DNA of 41,110 nucleotides from Candidatus Pacearchaeota archaeon (GTDB taxonomy: Archaea > Nanobdellota > Nanobdellia > Pacearchaeales > GW2011-AR1), in contig JACPLT010000008.1 of assembly GCA_016186365.1 (NCBI GenBank), positions 1 through 41,110 of the forward strand, given 5' to 3'. A program made the translations under genes and the position numbers. Of this stretch, positions 28,105-36,756 are shown piece by piece; within the stretch, counting starts at the first letter, position 1; each line of letters opens with the position of its first letter. The notes under the pieces were generated by a model. That model did no database searches. It was not told the origin of the DNA and worked only from the letters and a program-made list of their open reading frames with translations.

Positions 28105-30846
28105 TTAGCTCTTGCAGCATATCTTAGTGCTATAAGGCAGTGCAGAATTGCATAGCGAAAGATGAGCATTCGTATTCTTTGATATTGTAACCACACATTT
28201 CTCGTCAGGATTGCAAGTTTGTCTTGCAGAACATACTAAGTTTCCATAACAAATATCAACAGCATAACTATTCAAAGAATTTATTTCTGCATGGGCATTG
28301 GTTAATTTTGATAATACCAAAACTTTATTTGTAGAGTTGCACTGATGAGGATTAGCCCCATTATATAAATTATTGAATATATCCGAATATCTTACAAGAT
28401 AGGAATATCTTTTTCCAGCATATGTTTCCGCATGAGCATTCATATTTTTTGACAACACTAGTATAACATCATTATCATTAATATTACAGCTTCCATTTAC
28501 ACATCCATAACTGCAAGTCTGAACACTGAAGTTAGTTATTACATTTGTGCAGTTTCCATTAATACAAGTAGGAGTATTAGTTACATTAATTACTACATTC
28601 CCGCTGCAGGTTAAATAAGAAGTCTTATTCCCACAATTTGAATTTTGCGTACAAACAGGAGGATTGCATATTCCATTGCTGCACCCATAACTGCAAGTTT
28701 TATTCAAAACCTGATTATAACTGAATGAACACTGCGAATTCTGCATTCCAGGATTCAAGCATAGAGGAGAAGAAACATTGCTATAAACATTATTGCCAGA
28801 ACAATAGTTATTCACAATTCCTCCGCTAGGGCAGTCTGAATTAAAATTGCATATTAGCTTATGCTGGCAAATTGCGCTATTATTCATAACTACACAACTA
28901 TCAAAGGTTAGAGAATTATTATCGCTGCAATTCTGTATTAAAACCGGAGACAAAGTTATGCTGCAGGAACTTTGCAGTGTTCCCGGATTATTGCACGTTG
29001 AATTTTGGAAATATTTAAACACATTGTTGCTTGAACAAGTTTCTTGTCCTGTAAATCCTGTAAATCCGCAGTCATTATTAGACAGGCAGTTTACCTCTGT
29101 CTGCCTGCAATACGAAGCACTAGTATTTGGATTGATGCACTGGTCAACTGTTCTTGCATTTCCATCATTACAATTTGAATCAATTGTGCAATTAATGACT
29201 GGATTGATACAAACTCCATTTACGCATCCATAACTGCAAGTCTGAACACTAAAATTAGTTATTACATTTGTGCAATTTCCATTGTTGCAAGTAGGAGTAT
29301 TAGTTACATTAACAACTATATTTCCATTGCAGGTTAAATAAGAAGTCTTATTCCCACAATCTGAATTCTGTAAACAAACTGGAGGAGGATTGCATACTCC
29401 ATTATTGCACCCATAACTGCAAGTTTTATTCAAAATCTGATTATAACTGAATGAACACTGCGAATTCTGCATTCCAGGATTCAAGCATAGAGGAGAAGAA
29501 ACATTGCTATAAACATTATTGCCAGAACAATAGTTATTCACAATTCCACCCCCAGTACAATTTGAATTGCTATTACATATAATACTCACTACTGAAAATG
29601 CCCTTGTTTCAGAACTCCCAATATTATTGAATATATCTGTTCCAACAATTTTCCAGGTATGATCCCCAGGAGTTATCACACTTGTAATAACATTCATTCC
29701 CCCATTAATCAAGCCAGTGACTGTTGTTTTTACAATTCCATCAATAATCAAGCTGGCATTTGCAAGTCCGCTTGCATCTGAAATATTAAACACAAAACTT
29801 ACACTCGAATTTGATAATGCACTATTATTCGCAGGAGAAACAAGACTAATAACCGGGGGGGCAACATCTCCTAAACATGCCCCATTATTGCATCCCAGCG
29901 AGCAAGTCTGTTTCAAAACAAGAGTAGTAGTATTTGAGCAAAAACTATCAATTGTTCCAGGATTATTGCATGTTAAATTCAAAAAATTCTGATAAACATC
30001 ATTCCCACTCGCCCCATTACAAAATGGGCTTCCTGTAAATGTATCCTGCCCGCAATCACTATCAACAATGCAGGTTATAGGCGTGTGAATGCAAGTTGAA
30101 TTTATCTGTCCAGGGCTAAGGCAGATATCTTGGGTTTTTGAATTAAAATCATTACACTCGCTATTATTATTGCACTGAATAGCCACACTTTTGACACAAT
30201 CAATAAACAAGTTTCTCGCATTGCTTGTCCAGTAGGGTGTTTTAGCAATTCCATAAAAACATATATCTCCTCCTGCATTTTGTCCATTCTTAAGTCTTGT
30301 TCCTTTGTTTATGTACATAATAGCATCCCCAAAATCGTTTTCATTCTCTCCAACATAAGTTCTTGCAATACTTGTCCCATTAGCCTTATTTCCGTCTTCT
30401 AAATAATAGTAATAAAGATAGCTTGTCCCTACTAGTGCGGTGGTGTAAACCTGTCTTGGCCCATTTCCAGTTAACTGGACACTTAAAGGAGTATTAGAGG
30501 AAAGCTGGGATATTCCATCATTATCTGTTATCCCCCACTCTTTTCCATAATATTTGTTCATAACTACAGAAGGATATCTGTAAATTGCAGTTTTTCCAGT
30601 ATTTCTTAATCTCATATCGTCAATAAAAACCAGTCTATATGCTGCAAGGCTTGTCCTTGGCAAATCAGAATCTTTGATTATGTCTACGCTTAAATTCAGC
30701 TGGGAAAAAACATTTAATACCTCGCTGTTAGTTATTCTTGGAGTATTGACAATGTAAGCTACATCTTTAACTCCCAAGGCAGAATACGAAATTATAGAAA
30801 TTAGGGCTAATAAAATTATTACTCTCACTGCTTTTTTTGCGCTCAT
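28105..30846 (-). CDS. Secreted Cys-rich repeat protein with internal duplicated block
   Basis: SCSYGCxNGxC repeats; N-terminus similar to that of the 27380 protein. Confidence 0.8.
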   Translation of the reverse strand: MSAKKAVRVIILLALISIISYSALGVKDVAYIVNTPRITNSEVLNVFSQLNLSVDIIKDSDLPRTSLAAYRLVFIDDMRLRNTGKTAIYRYPSVVMNKYYGKEWGITDNDGISQLSSNTPLSVQLTGNGPRQVYTTALVGTSYLYYYYLEDGNKANGTSIARTYVGENENDFGDAIMYINKGTRLKNGQNAGGDICFYGIAKTPYWTSNARNLFIDCVKSVAIQCNNNSECNDFNSKTQDICLSPGQINSTCIHTPITCIVDSDCGQDTFTGSPFCNGASGNDVYQNFLNLTCNNPGTIDSFCSNTTTLVLKQTCSLGCNNGACLGDVAPPVISLVSPANNSALSNSSVSFVFNISDASGLANASLIIDGIVKTTVTGLINGGMNVITSVITPGDHTWKIVGTDIFNNIGSSETRAFSVVSIICNSNSNCTGGGIVNNYCSGNNVYSNVSSPLCLNPGMQNSQCSFSYNQILNKTCSYGCNNGVCNPPPVCLQNSDCGNKTSYLTCNGNIVVNVTNTPTCNNGNCTNVITNFSVQTCSYGCVNGVCINPVINCTIDSNCNDGNARTVDQCINPNTSASYCRQTEVNCLSNNDCGFTGFTGQETCSSNNVFKYFQNSTCNNPGTLQSSCSITLSPVLIQNCSDNNSLTFDSCVVMNNSAICQHKLICNFNSDCPSGGIVNNYCSGNNVYSNVSSPLCLNPGMQNSQCSFSYNQVLNKTCSYGCSNGICNPPVCTQNSNCGNKTSYLTCSGNVVINVTNTPTCINGNCTNVITNFSVQTCSYGCVNGSCNINDNDVILVLSKNMNAHAETYAGKRYSYLVRYSDIFNNLYNGANPHQCNSTNKVLVLSKLTNAHAEINSLNSYAVDICYGNLVCSARQTCNPDEKCVVTISKNTNAHLSLCNSALPYSTKICCKS
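28498..28826 (-). repeat. Intragenic direct repeat, copy 1
   Basis: Encodes GGIVNNYCSGNNVYSNVSSPLCLNPGMQNSQCSFSYNQ-LNKTCSYGC...FSVQTCSYGCVNG; near-identical to 29220-29547. Confidence 0.75.
29220..29547 (-). repeat. Intragenic direct repeat, copy 2
   Basis: See copy 1; boundaries approximate. Confidence 0.75.
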
Positions 30847-30920
30847 TTTATCGTATATCTCTCTCGCATTTTTAATATATAAACACTATGACATAAAAAA
30901 GTATATTTTCTATATTACTA

Positions 30921-30944
30921 TGTTTGTGATTACTCACGTTTGAT
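30921..30944 (-). promoter_or_regulatory. Shared upstream motif, copy 2 (upstream of the 30846 gene)
   Basis: Minus: TATCAAACGTGAGTAATCACAAACATA. Confidence 0.4.
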
Positions 30945-30949
30945 AAAAA

Positions 30950-33667
30950 TTAACTCGAACTGAAAGCAATTTCCTGCTCATCAGAATTTCCAGCAAAATC
31001 TATTGCTCTTATTACCACATCATGGTTTCCAATTCTAAATGTTCTTGTACTTTTGTAATTAACACAGCTGCTGCACAAAACTCTCCATCTCGGAGAAACA
31101 TCCAGCAAATCCATATATTCTATTCTTACTCTTTCGCTTGAGCTTAAATTGAATAATACTCTTGTGCTGTAATCTGTGGTTATAGGGGAGATTACATTCA
31201 AAACAGGAGGAATTGTATCAATTCTTATTCTTGTTGTTTTTGACTTAACACTTCTTGCGTAATCGCTTACATTCATAAAAAAATCAATATACCTGTCTTC
31301 ATACCTGCTTAAATTTAAGCTAAAGTTGCAGTTAATTTTTAGTTCGCTACTTTCATTACAAGGAATATTTACTATCTCGCTTGAACTTTCATTCAAGATG
31401 TTAAGCTTAATATCTCTCAAGTTAATTTCAGAATAATCCAAGGAGAATATGCTTCCATTGAATATTTTTCCTCTTCTTGGAAAAATAGAGCTTATTCTCG
31501 GAGCTCTTGAATCCACAAAAAATGTAAATCTTTTTTCTTGAATTCCCCCGTATAAATCCGTTGCCCTAATAGTTATATTGTGCCATCCCTCGCTGAATGT
31601 TCTTCTTATTATCCTTGTATTTCCATAACTCTTGCAATCCCCGCATAGCAATGTCCATCTTGGAAATAAATCGGCATAGTCAATGAACTCTAGTTTATCT
31701 AACACAACTTCAGAAGTTATATTCATAGGAATTCTGTTATTCCCAGAAGGAGAAATATAGCTATTATTTACAGGAGAGATAACACTCAAATTAATTGAAG
31801 CATTGGTTAAAATAATCTCAAAACTCCAACTTAGCTGAGAATTTCTCCCAGAATTATCGCTCACATTAATGGTTACATTATTTATCCCAATATTCAGCCC
31901 AAGAATAGGATTATATCTTAATAAAGCATCAATATCTCCATAATTCAAAACATTATAGTCTGCAGGAGAAATTAAATTTCCATTCACTTTTAACATTGCA
32001 GTTGACTTGTTTATTCCAGAATTTTTAAAATATAATTCATCTAATACTGCGCTTATTATAGGAGTAAGATTATTGTAAACTTTGCTGTTATTAGCAGGAG
32101 ACAATAATGTAATAAACGGGCTTACTAAATCTACATAAACTGTTATATTGCTGTCTGATTCATTTCCAGGACAAGAATTTCCCCAATAGTGAAGCTCTAA
32201 TACTCCTGCTGTAATATTCCCATTATTTGGAGCTTTTTCTAATCCAAATGTTCCCGTATATGAGATAGCATAAGAGCTGTCCCACCTATACCATAAGTTA
32301 GTAGCATCCGGGTTTGTAAGTGTAAAATGCGGCTCTGTTACATACCAAGAATTTAATCCATCAGGAACAACAGGAGTCATAGTCAATATTGTTCTTCTTG
32401 TTAAGGTATAAGCATTCAATATTCCCATACCCAAATTTCCTATAGAATCATTTGCAAAAAACTGCCATGAAAAACTCTCCCCATCTTGCAAAAATGAAGA
32501 ATTAATAATATACCTGCAATTTCTTATAGAAGAACTGATATTAACACAGCTGGCAAGATAATTTATAGGAATCCCTTCCCAGTTTCCCTGCACCCAAACA
32601 TTCTGTATATTTGTATCATTTATAGTCGCATTTAATATAATATTAGAATAATTAAATGCGCATAAAGGCGAGAAATTTTCTGCATAAATTGCAGGAGCTA
32701 TTGTGTCTATTCCGAATGTTATTGGTCCTGTCGTGACTATCTGACCAAGCAAATTTTGAGAATATCCCTGATAGCTATGCAATCCTTCATTCAGATTAGT
32801 AAAATTTACTCCAAGATATTTTAATGTTTGATTGGCATATAAAGAAACTATCTCCGGTTCTGTCAGCGCCCTCTTAAATATCATAAAGTCATCTATACTC
32901 CCATTCCAATTGAATATATGCCATACTCCTATATTCAAAGCTCCTTCTGTTGCTCTCATAAAATTACTTCCAGAAACAGAAGAAACCAATTCCCCATCAT
33001 AATACAAAGAGGCATTAGTATTATTAAATCTAAAAACTGCATGATGCCAGTTAGTATCTCCATCAACAATATCTTTTATTATTCCTGCAGTATAGTCTGT
33101 TCCATTATAAATCATGCATCTTAACATCTCATTTCCCGCAGGGGTTGTATGCTCGCAATGAGTTGTATCTCCAAATCCTCCTAATCTCCATAATCCTTTT
33201 GCCTGTTCTTCATCTGGTTTATACCAGAATGAAAAAGTGTAAGAATTATTGGGATTATACCAGTTTGTCAAAGAAGTTGAAATAACATCATTAATTCCAT
33301 CAAAATCATAAGCCCCTCCTAACTTTCCATTCGCATTAAATATGGGGCAACTCACTTCAGAACAGCTTCCGTTATTTCCATAACTGCTCCAATCTTTAAT
33401 AAATGTAGAATTTTCTCCAGCTTCATTATTCATTCTCATCCACAAAATCAAACTTCTGTCAAAATCAAGGATTATCGAGTTATTTTCAGTATCCGCACTT
33501 GACAGGTTTATAAAAGCAGAATTCTGCGGATAAAAAACTCCGTTTGCAGGAGAGGGAATTTCTGCGGAAATTGCAAGAGCAGATATTCCATTAATATTTA
33601 ACAGCCCGAGGGCTAAAAACAAAGCAGTCAAAAATAAAATTTTAAAACATAATTTTCCTCTTTTCAT
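30950..33667 (-). CDS. Secreted LamG/concanavalin-like domain surface protein with Cys-paired Ig-like C-terminal repeats
   Basis: SLILWMRMNNEAGENSTFIKDWSSYGNNGSC...LGGAYDFDGINDVIS...IDDFMIFKRALTEPEIVSLYANQ is a LamG pattern. Confidence 0.85.
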   Translation of the reverse strand: MKRGKLCFKILFLTALFLALGLLNINGISALAISAEIPSPANGVFYPQNSAFINLSSADTENNSIILDFDRSLILWMRMNNEAGENSTFIKDWSSYGNNGSCSEVSCPIFNANGKLGGAYDFDGINDVISTSLTNWYNPNNSYTFSFWYKPDEEQAKGLWRLGGFGDTTHCEHTTPAGNEMLRCMIYNGTDYTAGIIKDIVDGDTNWHHAVFRFNNTNASLYYDGELVSSVSGSNFMRATEGALNIGVWHIFNWNGSIDDFMIFKRALTEPEIVSLYANQTLKYLGVNFTNLNEGLHSYQGYSQNLLGQIVTTGPITFGIDTIAPAIYAENFSPLCAFNYSNIILNATINDTNIQNVWVQGNWEGIPINYLASCVNISSSIRNCRYIINSSFLQDGESFSWQFFANDSIGNLGMGILNAYTLTRRTILTMTPVVPDGLNSWYVTEPHFTLTNPDATNLWYRWDSSYAISYTGTFGLEKAPNNGNITAGVLELHYWGNSCPGNESDSNITVYVDLVSPFITLLSPANNSKVYNNLTPIISAVLDELYFKNSGINKSTAMLKVNGNLISPADYNVLNYGDIDALLRYNPILGLNIGINNVTINVSDNSGRNSQLSWSFEIILTNASINLSVISPVNNSYISPSGNNRIPMNITSEVVLDKLEFIDYADLFPRWTLLCGDCKSYGNTRIIRRTFSEGWHNITIRATDLYGGIQEKRFTFFVDSRAPRISSIFPRRGKIFNGSIFSLDYSEINLRDIKLNILNESSSEIVNIPCNESSELKINCNFSLNLSRYEDRYIDFFMNVSDYARSVKSKTTRIRIDTIPPVLNVISPITTDYSTRVLFNLSSSERVRIEYMDLLDVSPRWRVLCSSCVNYKSTRTFRIGNHDVVIRAIDFAGNSDEQEIAFSSS

Positions 33668-33789
33668 CTTAAACTTCCATCTTCCCTTTCGGGAAGTTTA
33701 ATGAGACAGAAATTATCAAATTTCTGTATATTAAATTTTTTATCTCTTATCATAAAATTTAAGAGGTAAAAACTTTCAAGTTTTTTCAT
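33664..33789 (-). CDS. Putative leader mini-ORF (41 aa: MKKLESFYLLNFMIRDKKFNIQKFDNFCLIKLPEREDGSLR)
   Basis: Starts about 29 nt after a TTTAAATA box; TGA overlaps the ATG of the 33667 gene; C-terminus resembles the 9394-9513 mini-ORF. Confidence 0.4.
   Translation of the reverse strand: MKKLESFYLLNFMIRDKKFNIQKFDNFCLIKLPEREDGSLR
33670..33785 (-). repeat. Palindrome array upstream of the 33667 start
   Basis: TAAACTTCC/GGAAGTTTA (33670-33678/33692-33700); CTTCCC-TTTC-GGGAAG (33681-33696); ACAGAAATT/AATTTCTGT (33706-33714/33719-33727); TTAAATTTT/AAAATTTAA (33731-33739/33754-33762); AAAAACTT/AAGTTTTT (33768-33775/33778-33785). Confidence 0.85.
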
Positions 33790-33851
33790 TCTTATATTTA
33801 TTCATTTAACTATTTAAATTCTTACTACTACTTTGAATAGACAAAAAAATG

Positions 33852-33992
33852 TCATATCATCCGCAAATCATCTTTCAAAACTTCTCTCTTCCTATTCCTA
33901 ATTAATGCTAAAATAATCAGTATCAGCAATAAAATTATTCCAGCTCCAAAAATAAGAGAAATCTTCATCATCAAATAATTGTCAACTATCAT
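33852..33992 (-). CDS. Small single-TM protein, possible membrane anchor partner of the 35214 gene
   Basis: MIVDNYLMMKISLIFGAGIILLLILIILALIRNRKRE; ATG at 33992, one base after the upstream stop. Confidence 0.55.
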   Translation of the reverse strand: MIVDNYLMMKISLIFGAGIILLLILIILALIRNRKREVLKDDLRMI

Positions 33993-33993
33993 C

Positions 33994-35214
33994 TTATGCC
34001 AAAATTGTAAATTCAATTCTCTGGGCAACAGCATTTCCTGCTTCATCTAATGCAGTTATATCCAAAGCGTGCTGTCCAGCTGTAAAAGTTTTTCTTGTAA
34101 TACATCCGCCATTTCTCAAGCTTGAACATAATTTTATAACTCTCATTCTATAATCATACAAATCAGTGTAAGTTAATGATTCAAAATTTTCTTCAGTCAC
34201 GCTTACATTAAACAAAACATTCCTTCCGCTAACTTTATAATTAAGCGAATTAATAACCGGAGAGGTTACATCTACATACAATATTAAGGGTTTGCTTGAG
34301 CCAACCGAGTCTGCAACATCAGTTACTTCAAACCAATAATCAATCTGCTGTCCATTATAGTTATTTAGATTAACTGAAGTAGTGCAGGTGTATATCTCTC
34401 CAATAACAGAGCAATCCGCAATATTCAATGTTTTAGTTAAATAACCTGTTCCAAAATTTCCATAATGCAAAACAACAGACTTAGGATTTACCTCGCCGAA
34501 TGCAACCTCAAACTCTCCAGAAGCAAAACTTCCTTTCTTAGGCAGGGTTTTCCTTATTCTCGGAGCTTTTGAATCCACAAAAAATGAAATTGTTTTCTCA
34601 TCTATATTACCTCTTGAATCTTCTGACATAATCTGCACATCCTGCTGCCCATCTCTAAAGCTTATCGCCCTGTAATATGAATCACAATTAGTGCACAATA
34701 CATCCCAAGACTGCCTTGTAGGATTATACTTCTTTATCTTTGCTGTTTTTGCAACTGTAATATCAAAAAGAACATTCCTATTTTTATACACTTGATTTTT
34801 AACAGGGCTTGCTATTGTTAAGTCAGGAGTGCTTGTATCCACCACTCCAGTACTATCTCCATCTCCAAATCCGCAAGCAGGCAATCCTGCACATTTGTAA
34901 TCAATTGTTGTATAATTCCCAGAATCAGTAATCAGCACACAAACCTGGCAGACATCATGACTGCAGCTAAAACTAGTCTGCCCGCACTTATTTTTCAATT
35001 TTTGCCCATTTGACAAACATCCCGAAGCATATCCTAAAACAAGAGCTTCTGAATTATCACTTGAATTTATACATCCTGCATCAGATAAATCAGTGCTGCC
35101 ATCGCAATCATTATCCAAACCATCAGAACACTGAGTTATTGCAAGAACTCCTCCTGCTAATAATATAGTAAATACTAGACTGATTATTGCAATTCCGTAT
35201 ATTATTCCTTTCAT
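33994..35214 (-). CDS. Secreted surface protein with Cys-paired Ig-like repeats
   Basis: Signal peptide; MopE-like CSDGLDNDCDGSTD; repeats WDVLCTNCDSYYRAISFRDGQQDVQIMSEDSRGN. Confidence 0.8.
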   Translation of the reverse strand: MKGIIYGIAIISLVFTILLAGGVLAITQCSDGLDNDCDGSTDLSDAGCINSSDNSEALVLGYASGCLSNGQKLKNKCGQTSFSCSHDVCQVCVLITDSGNYTTIDYKCAGLPACGFGDGDSTGVVDTSTPDLTIASPVKNQVYKNRNVLFDITVAKTAKIKKYNPTRQSWDVLCTNCDSYYRAISFRDGQQDVQIMSEDSRGNIDEKTISFFVDSKAPRIRKTLPKKGSFASGEFEVAFGEVNPKSVVLHYGNFGTGYLTKTLNIADCSVIGEIYTCTTSVNLNNYNGQQIDYWFEVTDVADSVGSSKPLILYVDVTSPVINSLNYKVSGRNVLFNVSVTEENFESLTYTDLYDYRMRVIKLCSSLRNGGCITRKTFTAGQHALDITALDEAGNAVAQRIEFTILA

Positions 35215-35292
35215 TTTTATTACTCTCCTATTTTATCTCCCCTCTTCCTTAAAAATATAAATTAAAAAATAAAAAAAACAAAAAATTTATTC

Positions 35293-36495
35293 TTATATAG
35301 CTTCTCCCCAGAAGTATATTTGACCTTCTGAAAAGTCTCCTACACATGGTTCTGGCAATCCTAACTTAAAGGTTATAGCTATTTCAGCTCCAGGTGTTAA
35401 GAAGTTTCCAGGATAGAATCCATTTGAGCCAGGTACTTCTATTCCCTGTATAATTTCTGCATCTCTGTAGAAATCTCTTGTGAATTCATTGCTGTATACA
35501 ATAGGCTTGTATCCTTCTGCATCAGCATTCGCATTTCCAGCTGTGCCGTATGCTCCTGATGTCGCATAATAACACAAATGGTCATGATTATCTACACTTC
35601 TTTCTGCAGGTGTATTTATCCAAGTGTCTATATCACAATCAGTTGAGAAAGTTGCTCCTGGTAATATTCCAGCTCCTAAAGCAGCCTGTTCTCTTAGATT
35701 AAGAGATAACTTCAAGTGATTTGTTGTAGGGCATCTTGCTCCTGATGAAGCAGGGTCGTAAAAGTCTGTTCCTGATATAAACATATCAAGTAAAACTCCA
35801 CTTCCAGCTTCTGCATCGTTTCCTACTAACATTGTGCTTGAGTAAGCTATGCTTCCTGGTCTGACATCACTGAATGTCATGTCGCCATCTATACTTAATG
35901 CTATTACTGGGTTTAAGAACCAATATTCGTTCTCATCCATTATAGCGCTTTGTCCGTCTGTTCCAATTGCTTCGCCTGTTATGAAGTATTCTCCATGCAT
36001 AGAAGCAGGTGTTTCGACAGTAAAGGTGCAAGTATAGTAGTCCATTGTTTCAGCGTCAAATTCTGTAAGCTGCTCTTCTAAAATTCTTGCATTGCAAGAA
36101 GCTTCAAGAGCTTCCCCATCTGTATGGGCATTTTCTCTTACACATTCAACTTCAATATCATTTCCAGTTCCTTGTGTTGGTCCGATTGTTCCAACAACTT
36201 CTTGGATTTCTTCAATCTTGTTCTTATCCATAGCAAGAACTCTCCACTGGATTTGTTCTCCCTCAAAAGCGTAGTTATTTACTCTTTCAACAAGCATAGT
36301 GCCTGCATTGCTGATTCTTCCAGCTTCAACCGGGTCTTCAAGAACAATTCTTGAATCACACATCCAAATTCTTGGAGCAAATTGTTCTGGTGTTATATCA
36401 AGTCCAATACCGCTTCCTATGCTAACTGCGAGGGCTCCTGGAATTACTGATAAAGCTAATAAAGCCATTACTAAAATTCCATATATTGTTTTCAT
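35293..36495 (-). CDS. Abundant surface protein candidate (secreted, no TM anchor)
   Basis: Signal peptide MKTIYGILVMALLALSVIPGALA; strong SD AAAGGAGG; less AT-biased codon use than neighbours. Confidence 0.75.
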   Translation of the reverse strand: MKTIYGILVMALLALSVIPGALAVSIGSGIGLDITPEQFAPRIWMCDSRIVLEDPVEAGRISNAGTMLVERVNNYAFEGEQIQWRVLAMDKNKIEEIQEVVGTIGPTQGTGNDIEVECVRENAHTDGEALEASCNARILEEQLTEFDAETMDYYTCTFTVETPASMHGEYFITGEAIGTDGQSAIMDENEYWFLNPVIALSIDGDMTFSDVRPGSIAYSSTMLVGNDAEAGSGVLLDMFISGTDFYDPASSGARCPTTNHLKLSLNLREQAALGAGILPGATFSTDCDIDTWINTPAERSVDNHDHLCYYATSGAYGTAGNANADAEGYKPIVYSNEFTRDFYRDAEIIQGIEVPGSNGFYPGNFLTPGAEIAITFKLGLPEPCVGDFSEGQIYFWGEAI

Positions 36496-36644
36496 TTTAT
36501 AAACCTCCTTTCACTTGTTGTATTGCTATAATTGTTATTATAGCAATGAATATGATTTGTTAATACTTTATAATTACGATAGTTTCCCTTTTTCATATAA
36601 AAGTTTACACAAAATAGTATTTAAGCATTGTTGCATTTTTGACT

Positions 36645-36673
36645 ATACTTTTTTTTGTTACTTCGATTTGACA
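36645..36673 (-). promoter_or_regulatory. Shared upstream motif, copy 3 (upstream of the 36495 gene)
   Basis: Minus: TGTCAAATCGAAGTAACAAAAAAAAGTATA. Confidence 0.5.
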
Positions 36674-36756
36674 CTAAAAAATTTAATCCCTTTTTTGACC
36701 CGCATAACTTTAAAAACATCTTCCTCTTACTAAAGATAATAAAAGAGGACTAAAAT

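Noticed and set aside
28847-29992. Plus-strand ORFs of 128 and 91 aa opposite the Cys-rich protein
   Set aside because: Antisense shadow ORFs; shared words come from the underlying repeat.
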